A stretch of DNA of 64,000 nucleotides. Origin: Omphalotus guepiniiformis. Taxonomy: Eukaryota > Basidiomycota > Agaricomycetes > Agaricales > Omphalotaceae. This document shows positions 1 through 10,836 of this stretch, in pieces; position 1 is the stretch's first letter; every line of letters begins with the position of its first letter. The notes under the pieces were generated by a model. It ran no database searches, was not told where the DNA came from, and was given only the letters and a program-made list of their open reading frames with translations. The translations under genes and the position numbers were made by a program. The DNA lies in contig JAQOOI010000012.1 in assembly GCA_028554645.1 (NCBI GenBank), positions 62,001-126,000 of the forward strand. The letters are read 5' to 3'.

Positions 1-805
1 CAGCGCTAAGTAGAAAGCGCTACGTACTAATAAACGAACCATTGTACATCTTTTTCTGCGTGCAATGAATACTGCATCATGGCATAGGGTCACGGCTAGC
101 CAGATATCTGATACCGGAGGTGTTATTAGTACTCGGAGGGTGATTCGTTCAGTTGTCAAGCTAAACAGCAGTGCCGTGAATGCTCTATGAAGACCGGTAT
201 CCGTCGCATAAATCAGGGAGGAGGCGATGAAAGGGGAAGAAGGTGAATGTATTCCTTTCTCAATACAATGCCCTGACAAGACGGTCACCACGGTACTCTT
301 CGCTGACATCTGGGAGTAATTGGTGGACTGGCCAGTGGAATGGCGACCCTGACTGCGAGATGCTGGACACAAATGACAGCTGACTTCGAGAGATGTGACT
401 CCAAATACTTTCTTGAAAAACACTGTTGCTCAGGTTTTTCTCCAGGTGAAACTTACAAAGTCTTTTGAACCTTTGCAACGTTAATTGTGATAGTATGACA
501 TCACCCTTACTCTGCTTGCGTAGGGGTGAACTTTGAAGCGACCCTTGATTTTCACACTGACACTGTGTACGAGTCTATACCTTGTTGGTTCAACCCGGGC
601 CTTTTTGCTGTTATGGCTCGGTTAAGATAATTCATTCTTGAATGTCTTACTTACGCATATACTCCAAAAATAGGAGCATTGTCGCTGTTATGTAGCAATC
701 ATCTTGAGTTCAATTGATTGCTCAAGACCCTGACGATGATCCACTACCCTTAGCCGCGTCTCATATATAATGTGCTAGTCATCAATGGAGAGAACATTGT
801 GTTCC
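1..805. other. Left-edge region without a recognisable gene
   Basis: No reading frame here shows protein-family features on either strand, and CpG frequency is ordinary. The last part presumably holds the promoter of the seven-helix gene that begins at about 806. Confidence 0.4.
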
Positions 806-2227
806 ATGCCCCCCGAAATTCCACTTTGGAAGGCGGCAAGTCTGCTATGTTTGCCATTGGCAGTATGTGTATCTCTGCATTTCTATACAGGTTAAAAACT
901 GATGTTATCAAAACCAGATAGTATTCACTCTTTATGGTGAGCTTTCTGATATAGTGTTTTACCACAAGTTGTACGCTTGTGTTAACTATCTCTACTGCAG
1001 GTATATTCATTGTTCTCTTTATGAGTGCTCTTGTACTGCTTCATCAGCAACAACAGCACACATATTGGCTTCATCTCACTACTACTATCTTGTTATTTGC
1101 CTTTGCAACAAGTGCAATTGGAATTGATATTGTCTATGAGGCCATTTCCTTGAGAGGTATGTTTACAAAGATAGATTCTAATTCTATGGTGACCCTCAGG
1201 TATGTGATATACACTTTTCTTGAGAGATGGATGGGTTGTAATGGCATTCCCTAGGCTGGCATCATTATTGGTATATTTGAGTGCAAAGTCAGTACATACT
1301 TCATCCAATGGGCTTGGGGCTAATCTGTGCTGTACCAGTCTGATCACTGACTGCTTATTGGTATGTCTATCCTGGATTGTGATATAACAGATAAAAACAA
1401 CTGTGTTGCAGATTTATCGGTGCTATGTTATTTGGAACTGCAGAAGGCTTATAACAGTACCCTCTGCAGTGATTACTCTTGGAAATGATTGTGAGTTAGA
1501 ATTATAATTCAAAAAAGCTGATTAAACTCTCCTGGCAGTATTTCCATTTTTCTTTGCTTTTGCTGGTCTTCATAAGGTCCAGAAGGAAGATGTAAAAGAA
1601 ATGGAACTAACAGGGGCAATATTTATTAGTATCAATATGGCTACAAACTTACTTCTGACATCCTTACTTGGTGGGTGAAATATAAATGTTACAACTATCT
1701 GGGTTTATTAATTGATGTTTTGTTAGCTGGAAGAATCTGGTGGATCATGAAGCAAGCACAAAGTGTGCTTCAGCCCCAGGCAAGAAAAAAGTATAGAATG
1801 GTGATGACTATAGTGTAGGTGATGTACTTTCCATGTGATAACAATCTAATTTTTTACATTCTAGTATGGAATCAGGCATTCTTTATCCAGTGGCACAGAT
1901 ACCACATGTAGTGACCCTTCTTGGACATAGTAATGTTCTTCTCTTCCCAATCATTATTCAAATTGTGGTGAGTTTTAAAAGATTATGCCATTGCAAATTT
2001 GGACTTACAATCAAATACAAAATGACTCTATACTTTAGGGAATTGTGCCTACACTGATTATTGTCCGTGTTGGGCTTGGAGTTAGTGTAGAGAGTGTGGC
2101 ATCATTGACTGTAGCAAGAGAGACAGATCAGGTGCAAGATTTGCCTTTAGCCACTACTACACTTACACTCCCATATATTTCACAAAGGTCAACTATAGAT
2201 ATGGAGTATGAAATGGAAGCTCACTGA
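806..2227 (+). CDS. Seven-helix membrane protein of the expanded Agaricomycete receptor-like family (CpG-depleted copy)
   Basis: This is a multi-exon integral membrane protein. I start it at ATG 806 (an in-frame ATG lies at 785). The exons are 806-862, a 19-nt microexon 918-936, and then from 1001; splicing through the microexon restores LYGIFIVLFMSALVLL. Family landmarks follow in order: IYRCYVIWNCRRLI at about 1410-1450, a helix FPFFFAFAGLHKV, then AGRIWWIMKQAQ near 1730, MESGILYPVAQI at 1866 and GIVPTLIIVRVGLGVSV near 2040. A short polar tail ends at 2227. The arrangement matches the large, functionally uncharacterised family of seven-helix proteins in mushrooms (DUF6533/6534 type); a signalling role is only inferred. 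It is convergent with the NLR downstream. Almost no CpG occurs from about 870 onward, unlike the related gene at 19.8-21.2 kb. Not every central exon edge was fixed. Confidence 0.8.
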
Positions 2228-4200
2228 ATTTGTGTTCATGTTCATGGTCATTGCTATACATTACACCACCTAAGACATACATATGCCAAATTTATCATTT
2301 ATTTAGTTCATAATCAGTGTGTAATGTCCACCAAAGTTTCAGAATCTCAAACTCTTTCAATGTAAAACTATGACTCTAGTGTAATGGCTTATGAATGAAC
2401 AGTTTTTTCAATATGCACAAAGCATGAATCTTTGAACAGATGCAACAGTATCTCTTCATGGTACTCAAATCTGTCCTTCTAACCCAATAAAGAGCACATT
2501 TAGAGTATGTTAGAGAGCAACTGATACAACAAACTGACACCTCATCTCAAAGAAACTTCAAGAAGAATAAGAAATCAAAGATGGGTATACATATTCATTG
2601 TAACACTTGTTCTATATACAGTTCTGACCATTGAAAGTCAAGAGATGCTTGAAGAATACCAGTTGAATCACTAGCAGTAATTCTGATCAACTTCCCATTC
2701 CCTACTTCAGAAATGGCCACAAGATGACACTTGATGTATTTGACTGGAAAATGTGCAATAATAACAGATTGCTCCTTTGATTGCAAAAAGGTGGGTATCA
2801 GTGGTTGCACCAGTACTTATCAGATTAAGTGTTGAAGCATTTACCTCCATGTTCAAAGCATGACAGAGTAGCCTGTCAAAAGAGCTATTAGAAGTCACTT
2901 TGTAACCAAGAGAGAAATAGGCTTACAATACAGTTCCATTATCAAGCAAAACTAGTGACTTTGTTCCATCTCTATATCTCATGCTTGCATACACTTTCAC
3001 ACCCTCAGTATCAGTACCATGGTGTGTTGAATTATTGGCAGAGAACGTATCTGATGTCTCTTGTATCCTGTATACAGCAATGTCTGCCTGCTGTCCTGGT
3101 GATCCAAGTGGTGGCCAGTTAAGTGGGAGGAAGGATGATCTGTTTTTTTGAGAGCTTGTGTATATTAAGCACACACAATCCTGTTTGAGTGCACACCAAC
3201 AGAGCTAGGCCATCTGGTGAGAAAGACATGCTCTGAACTGGACTAAAGCATACATATGCCTCTGTGACATGTTCCAATGTCATAAAGTCCAATATCATCA
3301 CTGTAGTGTCTGTCTGTGCCACAGCAAGTCTTGTTCTATCCTTTGACACAGCTGTACAAACAATTGGAAAGTGTGTCTCGATAGACAACTGAAAACATTC
3401 TCCATCTTCAGGATTGTAAACATGATAGATGCCACTGGTCTCTCCACACCAGCCAAGTATTGCACAATACTGATCAACGTAAAGGTATTGTCCAGTGGTC
3501 TGCATAGGAGCCGATATATCAATGGTCAGGGAGATATATCCATGGGTGATCAAGTTCCAGCTTTGAATCGTGCATGGAGAGTTGTAGGCGCTGGCAAAAA
3601 TCCTTCCATTGTATATGGAAATATTCTCTGATTCTGAGATGGAGAACTCAACAGAGCTCTCAGGGTTAGCACTGCATTGCAATGGCCCATTAAATTCTCC
3701 ATTGGTATTCCATGCGAATAGCTTGACCTTTGAATGGCCTAAACACTGAATCATGAACAATATCCCATCAGACTCAATGCATTGATCCATAGAGTGTTGA
3801 TTATGGGGTATAATGAGCCTTTGCTGCACAGTTCCAGTCAAGGCATGGACTAGTAGCCATCTGCTTCCCTTGAAGTCTTTCATTATCAACAATGGCTGTC
3901 CAAAAGTGAAAGTGGCCAGATGGATTTGTAGTTTCATGTCTTCCATAGATGAGAATGAATCCACAATCCCAAATGAAGACACTATAAGACAATCAACTTG
4001 GAAACTAGTGATTGAACTTGCAAGATTATAGAAGCCTGGCAGATAATGTTTCCGGAATAGATTATCTGAAGGAACATTGATCAAGAGAGCAAGGTATAGG
4101 ATGATACTGGAAGTGAGTTGTCTATGGCCAGATGCTGTCACTTGTACAGCTCTCAGGAATGTCTCGAGATGCTCTCTGATGATCTGGTGCCCCTGAACAT
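870..4200. other. CpG-depleted island 1
   Basis: By eye I count roughly a dozen CpG dinucleotides in about 3.3 kb of about 40% GC sequence. That is around a tenth of what base composition predicts. The island covers nearly all of the seven-helix gene and the 3' exons of the adjacent NLR. CpG is frequent on both sides, for example in the NLR exon 4270-5270. The reading frames inside remain open. Confidence 0.8.
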
Positions 4201-6572
4201 GATAAGTAGTCAGTTTGTGAGATTTTATAGAGTAAGTTATATACTCTCACTCTAAAGGTCATGTTGGTTATAGTCCGAATGCTGGATTTGATGTCATCGT
4301 CCCCAGATTCGTTAGCAATAGAGACAAGTGCTATCTGATACAAATTTGTGAGGGCTTTCAATGCGCTCGCGGGTACTTCGGTTGAGAGTATACGAGGCAG
4401 TCGTTCCAATGGCAGATCAGCGATGAACGCATGAATGGTAGATGCCCAAATGAACAATCCACTAGCTCGATCCGCCAGCTTCGAAGCTGCATCAGTGGAC
4501 TGACAATACTTCTGAATTTCCGGGTAGTCTTCCCCGATCTCAAGAAGCTTAGTGTTGATGAAGTGCTTGATGTCTTCTGTGGCTTCAGAGGATGCAGTGT
4601 CGAGAACGATTGCATGGATTTGTGAGTTACGTTGCAAAACCCTCTTGATATCCTCCTCGAGCCGACTCGCGATGACAAGCCGCATGAACGGAAGATTTGG
4701 TCCGAATCCAGAAGCTAGAAGACGGAGTAATTCCCCCCTCTGAGGACACCTCTCACACTCATTTAGTCCGTCAACCAGAACAAGTACTGGTCCTTCGTCC
4801 TTCATCTCTTGCGCGCACATCTCCAACGGTTCCAGAACTAGCGCTGAGAATTGCCGAGAAAGCTGGGTATGATTTGCCATCCGCATCCTCACAGCATCTG
4901 CGATAACCCTCCCCAGCCTATCGTCAAACCTGGCTAGTTCGTATGCTAATGTCTTCACAAAAAATGTTGGATCGCTGTACTCGAACCGATCAAAGCGTAT
5001 AAACGCGCCTAGACGGCTACAAATACCCATCTCGAGGGCAATGTCTGACAAGGAGCCCATGAGGGAGCTTTTTCCGGTCCCTGCCATTCCATGGAGCCAT
5101 ATCACGGATTGCTCGCCCTGAGAAATCCAATTCGTAATCATACGCAGTGTCTCCCGTCGAGTACCAGGCATGCAGCTCGATCGAGGACCGAGTGGATCAA
5201 CGGGTCTCATTTGCTTTAGTGTCGCCTCTATTACTGTATGTTTGAATGATATTTGGATCATCATGGTCAAGCCCGCGTTGACTCGGTTGAGTGAGATTGC
5301 TCACCGATGAATTCGACAGAAGGACGCATTGTAAGCGCTTCAACGGCAGTTTTATAAGCCAGGCGCCCGTTGAATTCCTTTCCAATGTTCTCAAACGCAG
5401 TCTTGAAATCCGATATCATTTTTGTAACGTTCATCGATGTCAAACGACCTACAACGAGAAGAAAGTGGTAGTGTGCACTTGAGATAACTCATATAAAGTA
5501 AACCTACGAAGGTAACCCTTGGAAGAATATGCGGAGATGAACAGCGAGCATTCAATTGACTGATGTATCATGTCTCTAAACTTGAAATCCTTCGATATTG
5601 TATTCTGCGCATGCAAGATGTCGTTCATGCTCGCGATTTCGTAAGTCCGCATCATGATTTGAAAGAGTTCGACGATGGATGCATCTGTATCGTACTGGTG
5701 CTTTACCACCTGTATTGCCACGTTCAGACTTCAGCAGAATGCACAAACAATAGATATATCTTCCACTCACTGTGTATGCGCTGGATATGAAGAAGTACGC
5801 GACTTAGGCTGCAGGATGAGCCTGATTATTTCAACGCGGTAAATGGAGACGCCAAATGCAGAATGAACTAATGTCACACCTTAGATGCCTTCTCAAGCAA
5901 TTTAGCGTAGGGCTCGAAGGAATCCAGTAAACTCCCCAAGCCACTTGAGAGCAGATCCAACCTTCCCCCAGGGTTGATGTTCTGACCGATTGAAATTACA
6001 TGTTCTACACCAGTCGTCACGTTCAGCTCAGGATCAAATGGTGGTATGAATATTTCCTCAGCAGCGTCTTCCACATTGTTTTCAAAATCAATAGTTAAGA
6101 CAAGTGAAAACTTGGCGGCATTCGTGTGTGATGGAAGCATATTCAGGATGAGTCCTATAATAAAACACGTCCACTGTTGGATCTTGCAGGATCATGCATG
6201 ATGGAGATCGACGTACTGCGCGTGCCGGGTTGGATAAAATCCTGAAACGGTCTTTCGGCTTTTGCAAGGAAACACTAGAGAACAGCGGGCGATCACGGTG
6301 GAGTTCGAAAGAAATGGAGGCCGGAGGAACAGAGCTGAATTTTTTTCGACATGGGCAGATCAGCTACAACTCTCATGAAGGTTATGAAATATTCACGCAA
6401 CTCGAAATCTGTGAGTTTCATGTTCAGATTGACCAAGCAGCTGACCCGTTTCTACTGTCTAGTCTGATCGTTTTCTCGGTCTTTGCTCCTGCCCTCGCTA
6501 CAATGAACACCTTGGTCTTTACATTAGGAATGTTGTCGACTTGTACGCCTATTGCACATAAATATGATTGAG
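2595..6572 (-). CDS. NLR-type protein: C2-like domain, helical region, NACHT ATPase, degenerate beta-propeller
   Basis: This is a probable STAND/NLR-type signalling ATPase, spliced on the minus strand. A C2-like exon at about 6570-6450 reads VDNIPNVKTKVFIVARAGAK. An exon near 6140-5880 (KFSLVLTIDFENN) matches the end of the C2 region in the second NLR. The helical domain at about 5720-5490 contains IVELFQIMMRTYEI and DMIHQSIECSLFISAYS. The NACHT exon, 5270-4250, has Walker A GMAGTGKSS (about 5070-5090) and Walker B LVLVDGLNEC. An intron (GT...AG, about 4250-4200) leads in frame to REHLETFLRAVQVTASG and a WD40-like propeller with decayed repeats (SMSFSPDGLALLVCTQTGL). Two further splices carry the frame to the stop at 2595. 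The first exon was not found, so the right boundary is approximate. The 3' exons are CpG-depleted and the NACHT exon is not. Ligand and effector are unknown. Confidence 0.75.
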
Positions 6573-7177
6573 CGCCTCAGCGTTGTAGATAAGCCCTCGA
6601 GATAACCCTCACCAGTAATCACGGGGAACTATGGGATCGGATCAGAACTTTTACACTATGGACGTTAAAGGAGCATTCCACCTATTGCTTGAAGAGTGAC
6701 TCTCGTCTTCTCTAGTAGAAAGTGATGATAAATTCTCCCTGTTTGAAGGGTTCCTCCACACGATTGCATCCATGGAAAATGACCAGAGAGGTAGATGGAG
6801 AAACGTGGCAGTAACATGAGGCAGTGAGGCAGTGAGAATATGAGATAGACGCCGGCGAAGCGTAGGGGACGGTTGGCGCTGAAAGATCATTCGCAGCCAG
6901 CTCCTGAAACCAAAACCCAAAGAATCTGAAGACACTGCATCTGTCAGAGCTCGATGCTCGATAGGCCAGTGCATAAATTAAGATCCATGCAATATTGATG
7001 TATTTATATCGGTCCTAGAATTTCTCAAAAATCAACATGCCATTCGAGCAGCACATTACAGTACGAATATAATATCGTCCATCAGGTGAAATAGTCCACC
7101 AACCCCTGACCCGCATTTCAAACTACCCCGCCCTCCTAGCAAGCAAACCCGTAATATATCTCTCGGAAGCGGAATTA
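6573..7177. other. Intergenic region between the NLR and LNP1
   Basis: This should contain the missing first exon and promoter of the NLR and the 3' untranslated region of LNP1. A minus-strand frame at 6651-6974 has no recognisable domain and I do not call it a gene. Confidence 0.4.
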
Positions 7178-8521
7178 TCAATCCTCGGTGGTATCCATCA
7201 AGCTAGCTTCATCCTTCGGAGCATCTTGCTCCTGCCCAGACCCACGGGAAAACGAACCGTTCGAGTTCTTCGTGCTGGGTGTCTCTTGTGGAGGGCGCCG
7301 CGCAGCCAGGTGTCGGGGCGTGGCTGTTATCACACCGGGAGTAACAGGCGAAGACGCAGAGAGGGCTGACACGGAGCCCAATTTTCTCGATCGTAGGGAG
7401 GAATTGAAGTGACCGCACTTGGGGCAAACGTATTCTGGAGGGATTAGAAGAAATACATGAGCCATCGGAACGAGATGAAGGGTAGAAATTGAAAGGAAAC
7501 GGAAGGGAAAGGGAAAGGGAGGAGGGGCCAAAGGAGATCAGCACGCACGTGTATCTTCCCAAACACTCTCCTTGACAAGTCCGTTATGAGAAAAACATTT
7601 TTGACATATGAGAGCGTAGCGAGAGGAATCTTCTTCGCCAAGGACCGCATCAGCGAGCTTGTCAAACCATTGTTTTCGCAGCGGACCAGTCGGAGGCGTA
7701 GATGGGATCGCTGTGGCAATTGAGTGTTTCAGATCAACTGCAGCATGTCCGGAATGGGAGAGTGACTCACGAGATAGTTGCTGCTTTAGTGCTGGCGTCA
7801 CGGGCGTCTGAGGGTTGGTGTTCACTGCAGGGGGTTGACGCTGAGGAGTCTGAGGGACAACGGGCCTTTGCCGCGGGTTTGCAGTAGGCGAAGGAGAAGA
7901 CTCGTCGTAACGTTGTATTAGGTCCCGCGTAGAGTAATAGTTGGTTTTCTTCTTTATCTCTTCAATCTTTGTGCGTTGCTGGCGAAGAAGTTGTTGAAGG
8001 GTTCGCTCTGGATAATATTGTTATTTTTAGTTTATGAAAATAAAGGAAATCCAACGCACCCTCAGCGTCGCCCTTTCTGCTGTACCATATTTGCACAATT
8101 CGTCGAATGAACAGAATACTGACGCGCATTAAATCAGTATTCCAGCGGTACTGATATCAGAAATTTACTCACATTATTGGACCTATAACGACGGGGAAAC
8201 CTCTCATTGCTTTCGACGCACGACTCGTCACGCGTCTACCGCTGGTATTCGGCAGAATGTCCATATACCATACGCTGACGTAGGCGACCCACGCAGCCAG
8301 CGTGTACATTGTCACCAGCAGTGTTGCCCTTCTCTCACGGAGACGAATCTCTGATAGTTTAACTTGACGTTTCTGGATATCAGAAGCCAAGGTGGACAAG
8401 ATTGTTTCATAGTCGTCGTCCTTTTTCTATTAGATGCTGGAGTCAAAACTTTCAACCTTCCTGGCGATAACGAACTGAGAATTTGACAGACCTTTTGAAA
8501 GAGTTTTGTGAGTATAGACAT
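7178..8521 (-). CDS. LNP1: Lunapark homologue, ER three-way junction protein
   Basis: Lunapark localises to and stabilises three-way junctions of the tubular endoplasmic reticulum. The first exon, from ATG 8521, encodes MSILTKLFQK. The next gives KKDDDYETILSTLASDIQKR, a coiled-coil/membrane stretch LRERRATLLVTMYTLAAWVA, then AMRGFPVVIGPIM|ILFIRRIVQIW with the second hydrophobic segment. A further exon supplies ERTLQQLLRQQRTKIEEIKK and a Pro/Thr-rich linker. The conserved C4 zinc finger is split by an intron: CQKCFSHNGLVKESVWEDT joins to QYVCPKCGHFN (exon near 7445). The tail ends in SLMDTTED at 7178. All four zinc-binding cysteines and both hydrophobic segments are present, so the gene looks complete. 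Its divergent neighbour is more than 1.3 kb away. Confidence 0.93.
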
Positions 8522-9869
8522 CTGAAGGAAAGTGAAAAACGAGCAGATAAGGACTCGAGGGGGTGGCAAGGATGAGCTGGTTGAGGGAGAAAGTGAAAGG
8601 ACTCGCGTTGTTGACATCGGCTTAGTCATGCGCAGCACGTGCACGTCTCATACTACTGCCAACAGCAAATTAACGCCTTTCACTGGTCGTCCTTGTTCAG
8701 GTCGTCTGGCCCTTTGCACTCCATGTTTTCTTATCTTCGGCGACGGGTCACAGATGGATGTTCGAGCTTTATGAAGGTTCGAGTACCACGGTTAATCGCA
8801 AGCCGCAAGCGCTCTTGAAGCTGATATTGGTCCAATTTGACGCAACTTGAGCGCAGTGGCTCGTCATCCTGGTCAGCTCCTGGTCAGCTGTATGTTCTTT
8901 TTGCGTGCTATGCGTTGAAACTGACCTTCTGGTGTCAAGTTGCACCAGAGTTGCAGTTTAAAATTACATACCCCTATGCACACACTTCGTCCCAGTCTAT
9001 CCTAATCTGGAAAGGCTTCATCGACCCTACTCTCGCCAGTCGCGTATACTCTAGACCGTGACCGTCTTTGCTTCTAGCCGCAGTCGGACTCGCAGCCGAA
9101 TTCGTTGAATGAGTGAACCCTTACCTACGACAGCCGGTAGTGATGCAGTTTGCTGCAGTTTGTCTATCTCTACTCCAGCACGGAGAGCGGCTCACGGGTG
9201 TCTCCTCGTCTCTATAAACCTCCGGGCTACTCTCGTAATTACCTCCAACATCGCGCGCAGACGAACCGTGTATTCTGGGATGTACTCGCGATACATGGTG
9301 TCGGGATGTGGTATCCGAAGAGATTTTCCTTCTCCAAACCCACTGGTAGCTATTGGTAGGTAGTAGTTTCGATCGCAGCGATGCTCAGGCGATCTCAGTC
9401 CAGTCCGTGCTCTCGCCTTCAACTCCAAGGATATCAATGAAGAAAAGACAAATCAGAAATTTTTCGCAAAAGTTGTCGTGGAAACAGGCTCTTAAAGGCC
9501 TTAACTCCATCGCTTACGAATGACGCATTTTCCACTCGCTTCTTGGCTCCACTCAACGCACACTCCCTGCACAAATCCACGGAATCTACCAGAATCTACC
9601 CTGGATGTTTATGTTTGTACAGTTTATCCTATCTCGCTGGGCTGGAAGGGGGCTGGCTATAAAAAAGACCTACCTTGCCCGACCTTTCTCCTCATATTCG
9701 TTCGTCTCCTCCTCCTCCCCCTCTTCCTTGTGTTTGATCTACGCCGTGCGCAGTATCCTGTCCTCTCTTTACCAAAGCCTGAAAACTTTGCTCGGATCTA
9801 ACAAAATCGATCCTCTCGCCATCCATATATCCTCTCATTATACAAAGTACATATAAGCCTCGAACAACA
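8522..9869. other. Intergenic region between LNP1 and the repeat-protein gene
   Basis: No supported gene. Several frames of 70-95 codons are open, but none shows a domain, signal peptide or plausible intron chain. The right end holds pyrimidine-rich stretches (about 9700-9790) just upstream of ATG 9870, as often seen in highly expressed fungal promoters. A short imperfect duplication, ctcctggtcag, lies near 8870-8890. Confidence 0.4.
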
Positions 9870-10755
9870 ATGCGGTCTACTATTGCACAGACTTTGGTTC
9901 TCGCTTTCTTTGCTAGCTCGACTGTAGCTGCACCTGTTGTACGTTCCTTCCTATCCTTCTCGTTGAAGATTTTGTTGAATAACCGGACTCTTCTCTTCCC
10001 AGAACCGTAGGGCAGGAGACCTTGTCTCAGGCCTGACTGGCACCGTTGGCAATATCGTCAACGGTGTCGTCGGTACCGCTGGCGGCGTCGTGGACGGTGT
10101 CACCGGCAACAACGCAGTAGGTGGTCTCCTCAGCGGAGTCACCAGCACCGCTACTGGCGTTGTCAACGGTGTAGCCGGATCCGCAGACTCTCTGACTGGT
10201 TTGCGCAAGCGTCAGACAGACGGACTGGGTAACCTCCTGGGCGGTGTCACGAACACTGTTACTGGTGTCGTGAATGGTGCCGTCGGTGCTGCTGAAGGTG
10301 TTGTGAGCGGCGCTGTAGGCACTGTGTCAGGTCTCACTGGCGGCCTCAATATCAAACGAGGTGTCGTGGGTGGTACTGTCAATGGTGTTGAAAGCATTGT
10401 TAACGGTGCTGGAGATACTGTGACCGGTGTTGCTGGCAGCCTTAAACGGGGAGTCGTGAATGGTGCTGTTGGTGGTGTTGAAGGTACCGTTGACGGTGCT
10501 GGAGACACTGTGGAAGGTGCCGCTGGCAGCCTCAAGAGACAAGACCTCGTCGGTGGTTTGTTAGGTGGAGTTACCAACACCGCTACTGGTGTCGTCGGTA
10601 GTGCTGTTGGCGCTGTCGGCGGTGTCGCTGATGGTGCGACTGGCTCGTCCGCTGTTAGTGGCCTACTCAGTGGGGTGACAAGTACCGCCTCTGGGCTCTT
10701 GAATGGTGTCGTCGGTGCCGCCGGTGGTATCGTTGACGATGCTACTGGTCTATAA
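9870..10755 (+). CDS. Secreted Gly/Val-rich repeat protein with Kex2-type processing sites (KEP/repellent-like)
   Basis: Two exons (9870-9938 and 10003-10755) encode 273 residues. Residues 1-21 are a clear signal peptide (MRSTIAQTLVLAFFASSTVA). The mature part is nearly all Gly, Val, Ala, Thr, Asn, Ser and Asp in patterns such as GVVNGVVG and GLLSGVTSTATG, without Cys, Trp, Tyr or Phe. Dibasic sites fall at residues 25-26 (RR), 92-93, 141-142, 171-172 and 201-202 (all KR). The two central segments are 30-residue repeats, each ending in GSLKR. Cleavage after the sites would give peptides of about 67, 49, 30, 30 and 71 residues. This is the architecture of Kex2-processed repeat proteins, including the Rep1 repellents of Ustilago. 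The function here is inferred: surface-active or wall peptides. Its 3' flank adjoins the tandem duplication that starts at about 10837. Confidence 0.85.
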
Positions 10756-10836
10756 AGGTATGTTACCGCTTGTAAAACTTGCCTTTGATCAGGTTAGCCT
10801 TACTGTTCTTCGATTCAGGTCACGCCTTGCTCTCTC

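Noticed and set aside
4122..4141. A frameshift or pseudogene break between the NACHT and propeller parts of the first NLR
   Set aside because: An ordinary GT...AG intron just upstream restores one continuous frame.
10212..10580. Pro/Thr-rich minus-strand frame
   Set aside because: It is antisense to the Gly/Val-rich secreted repeat protein, which has a signal peptide and a proper intron.
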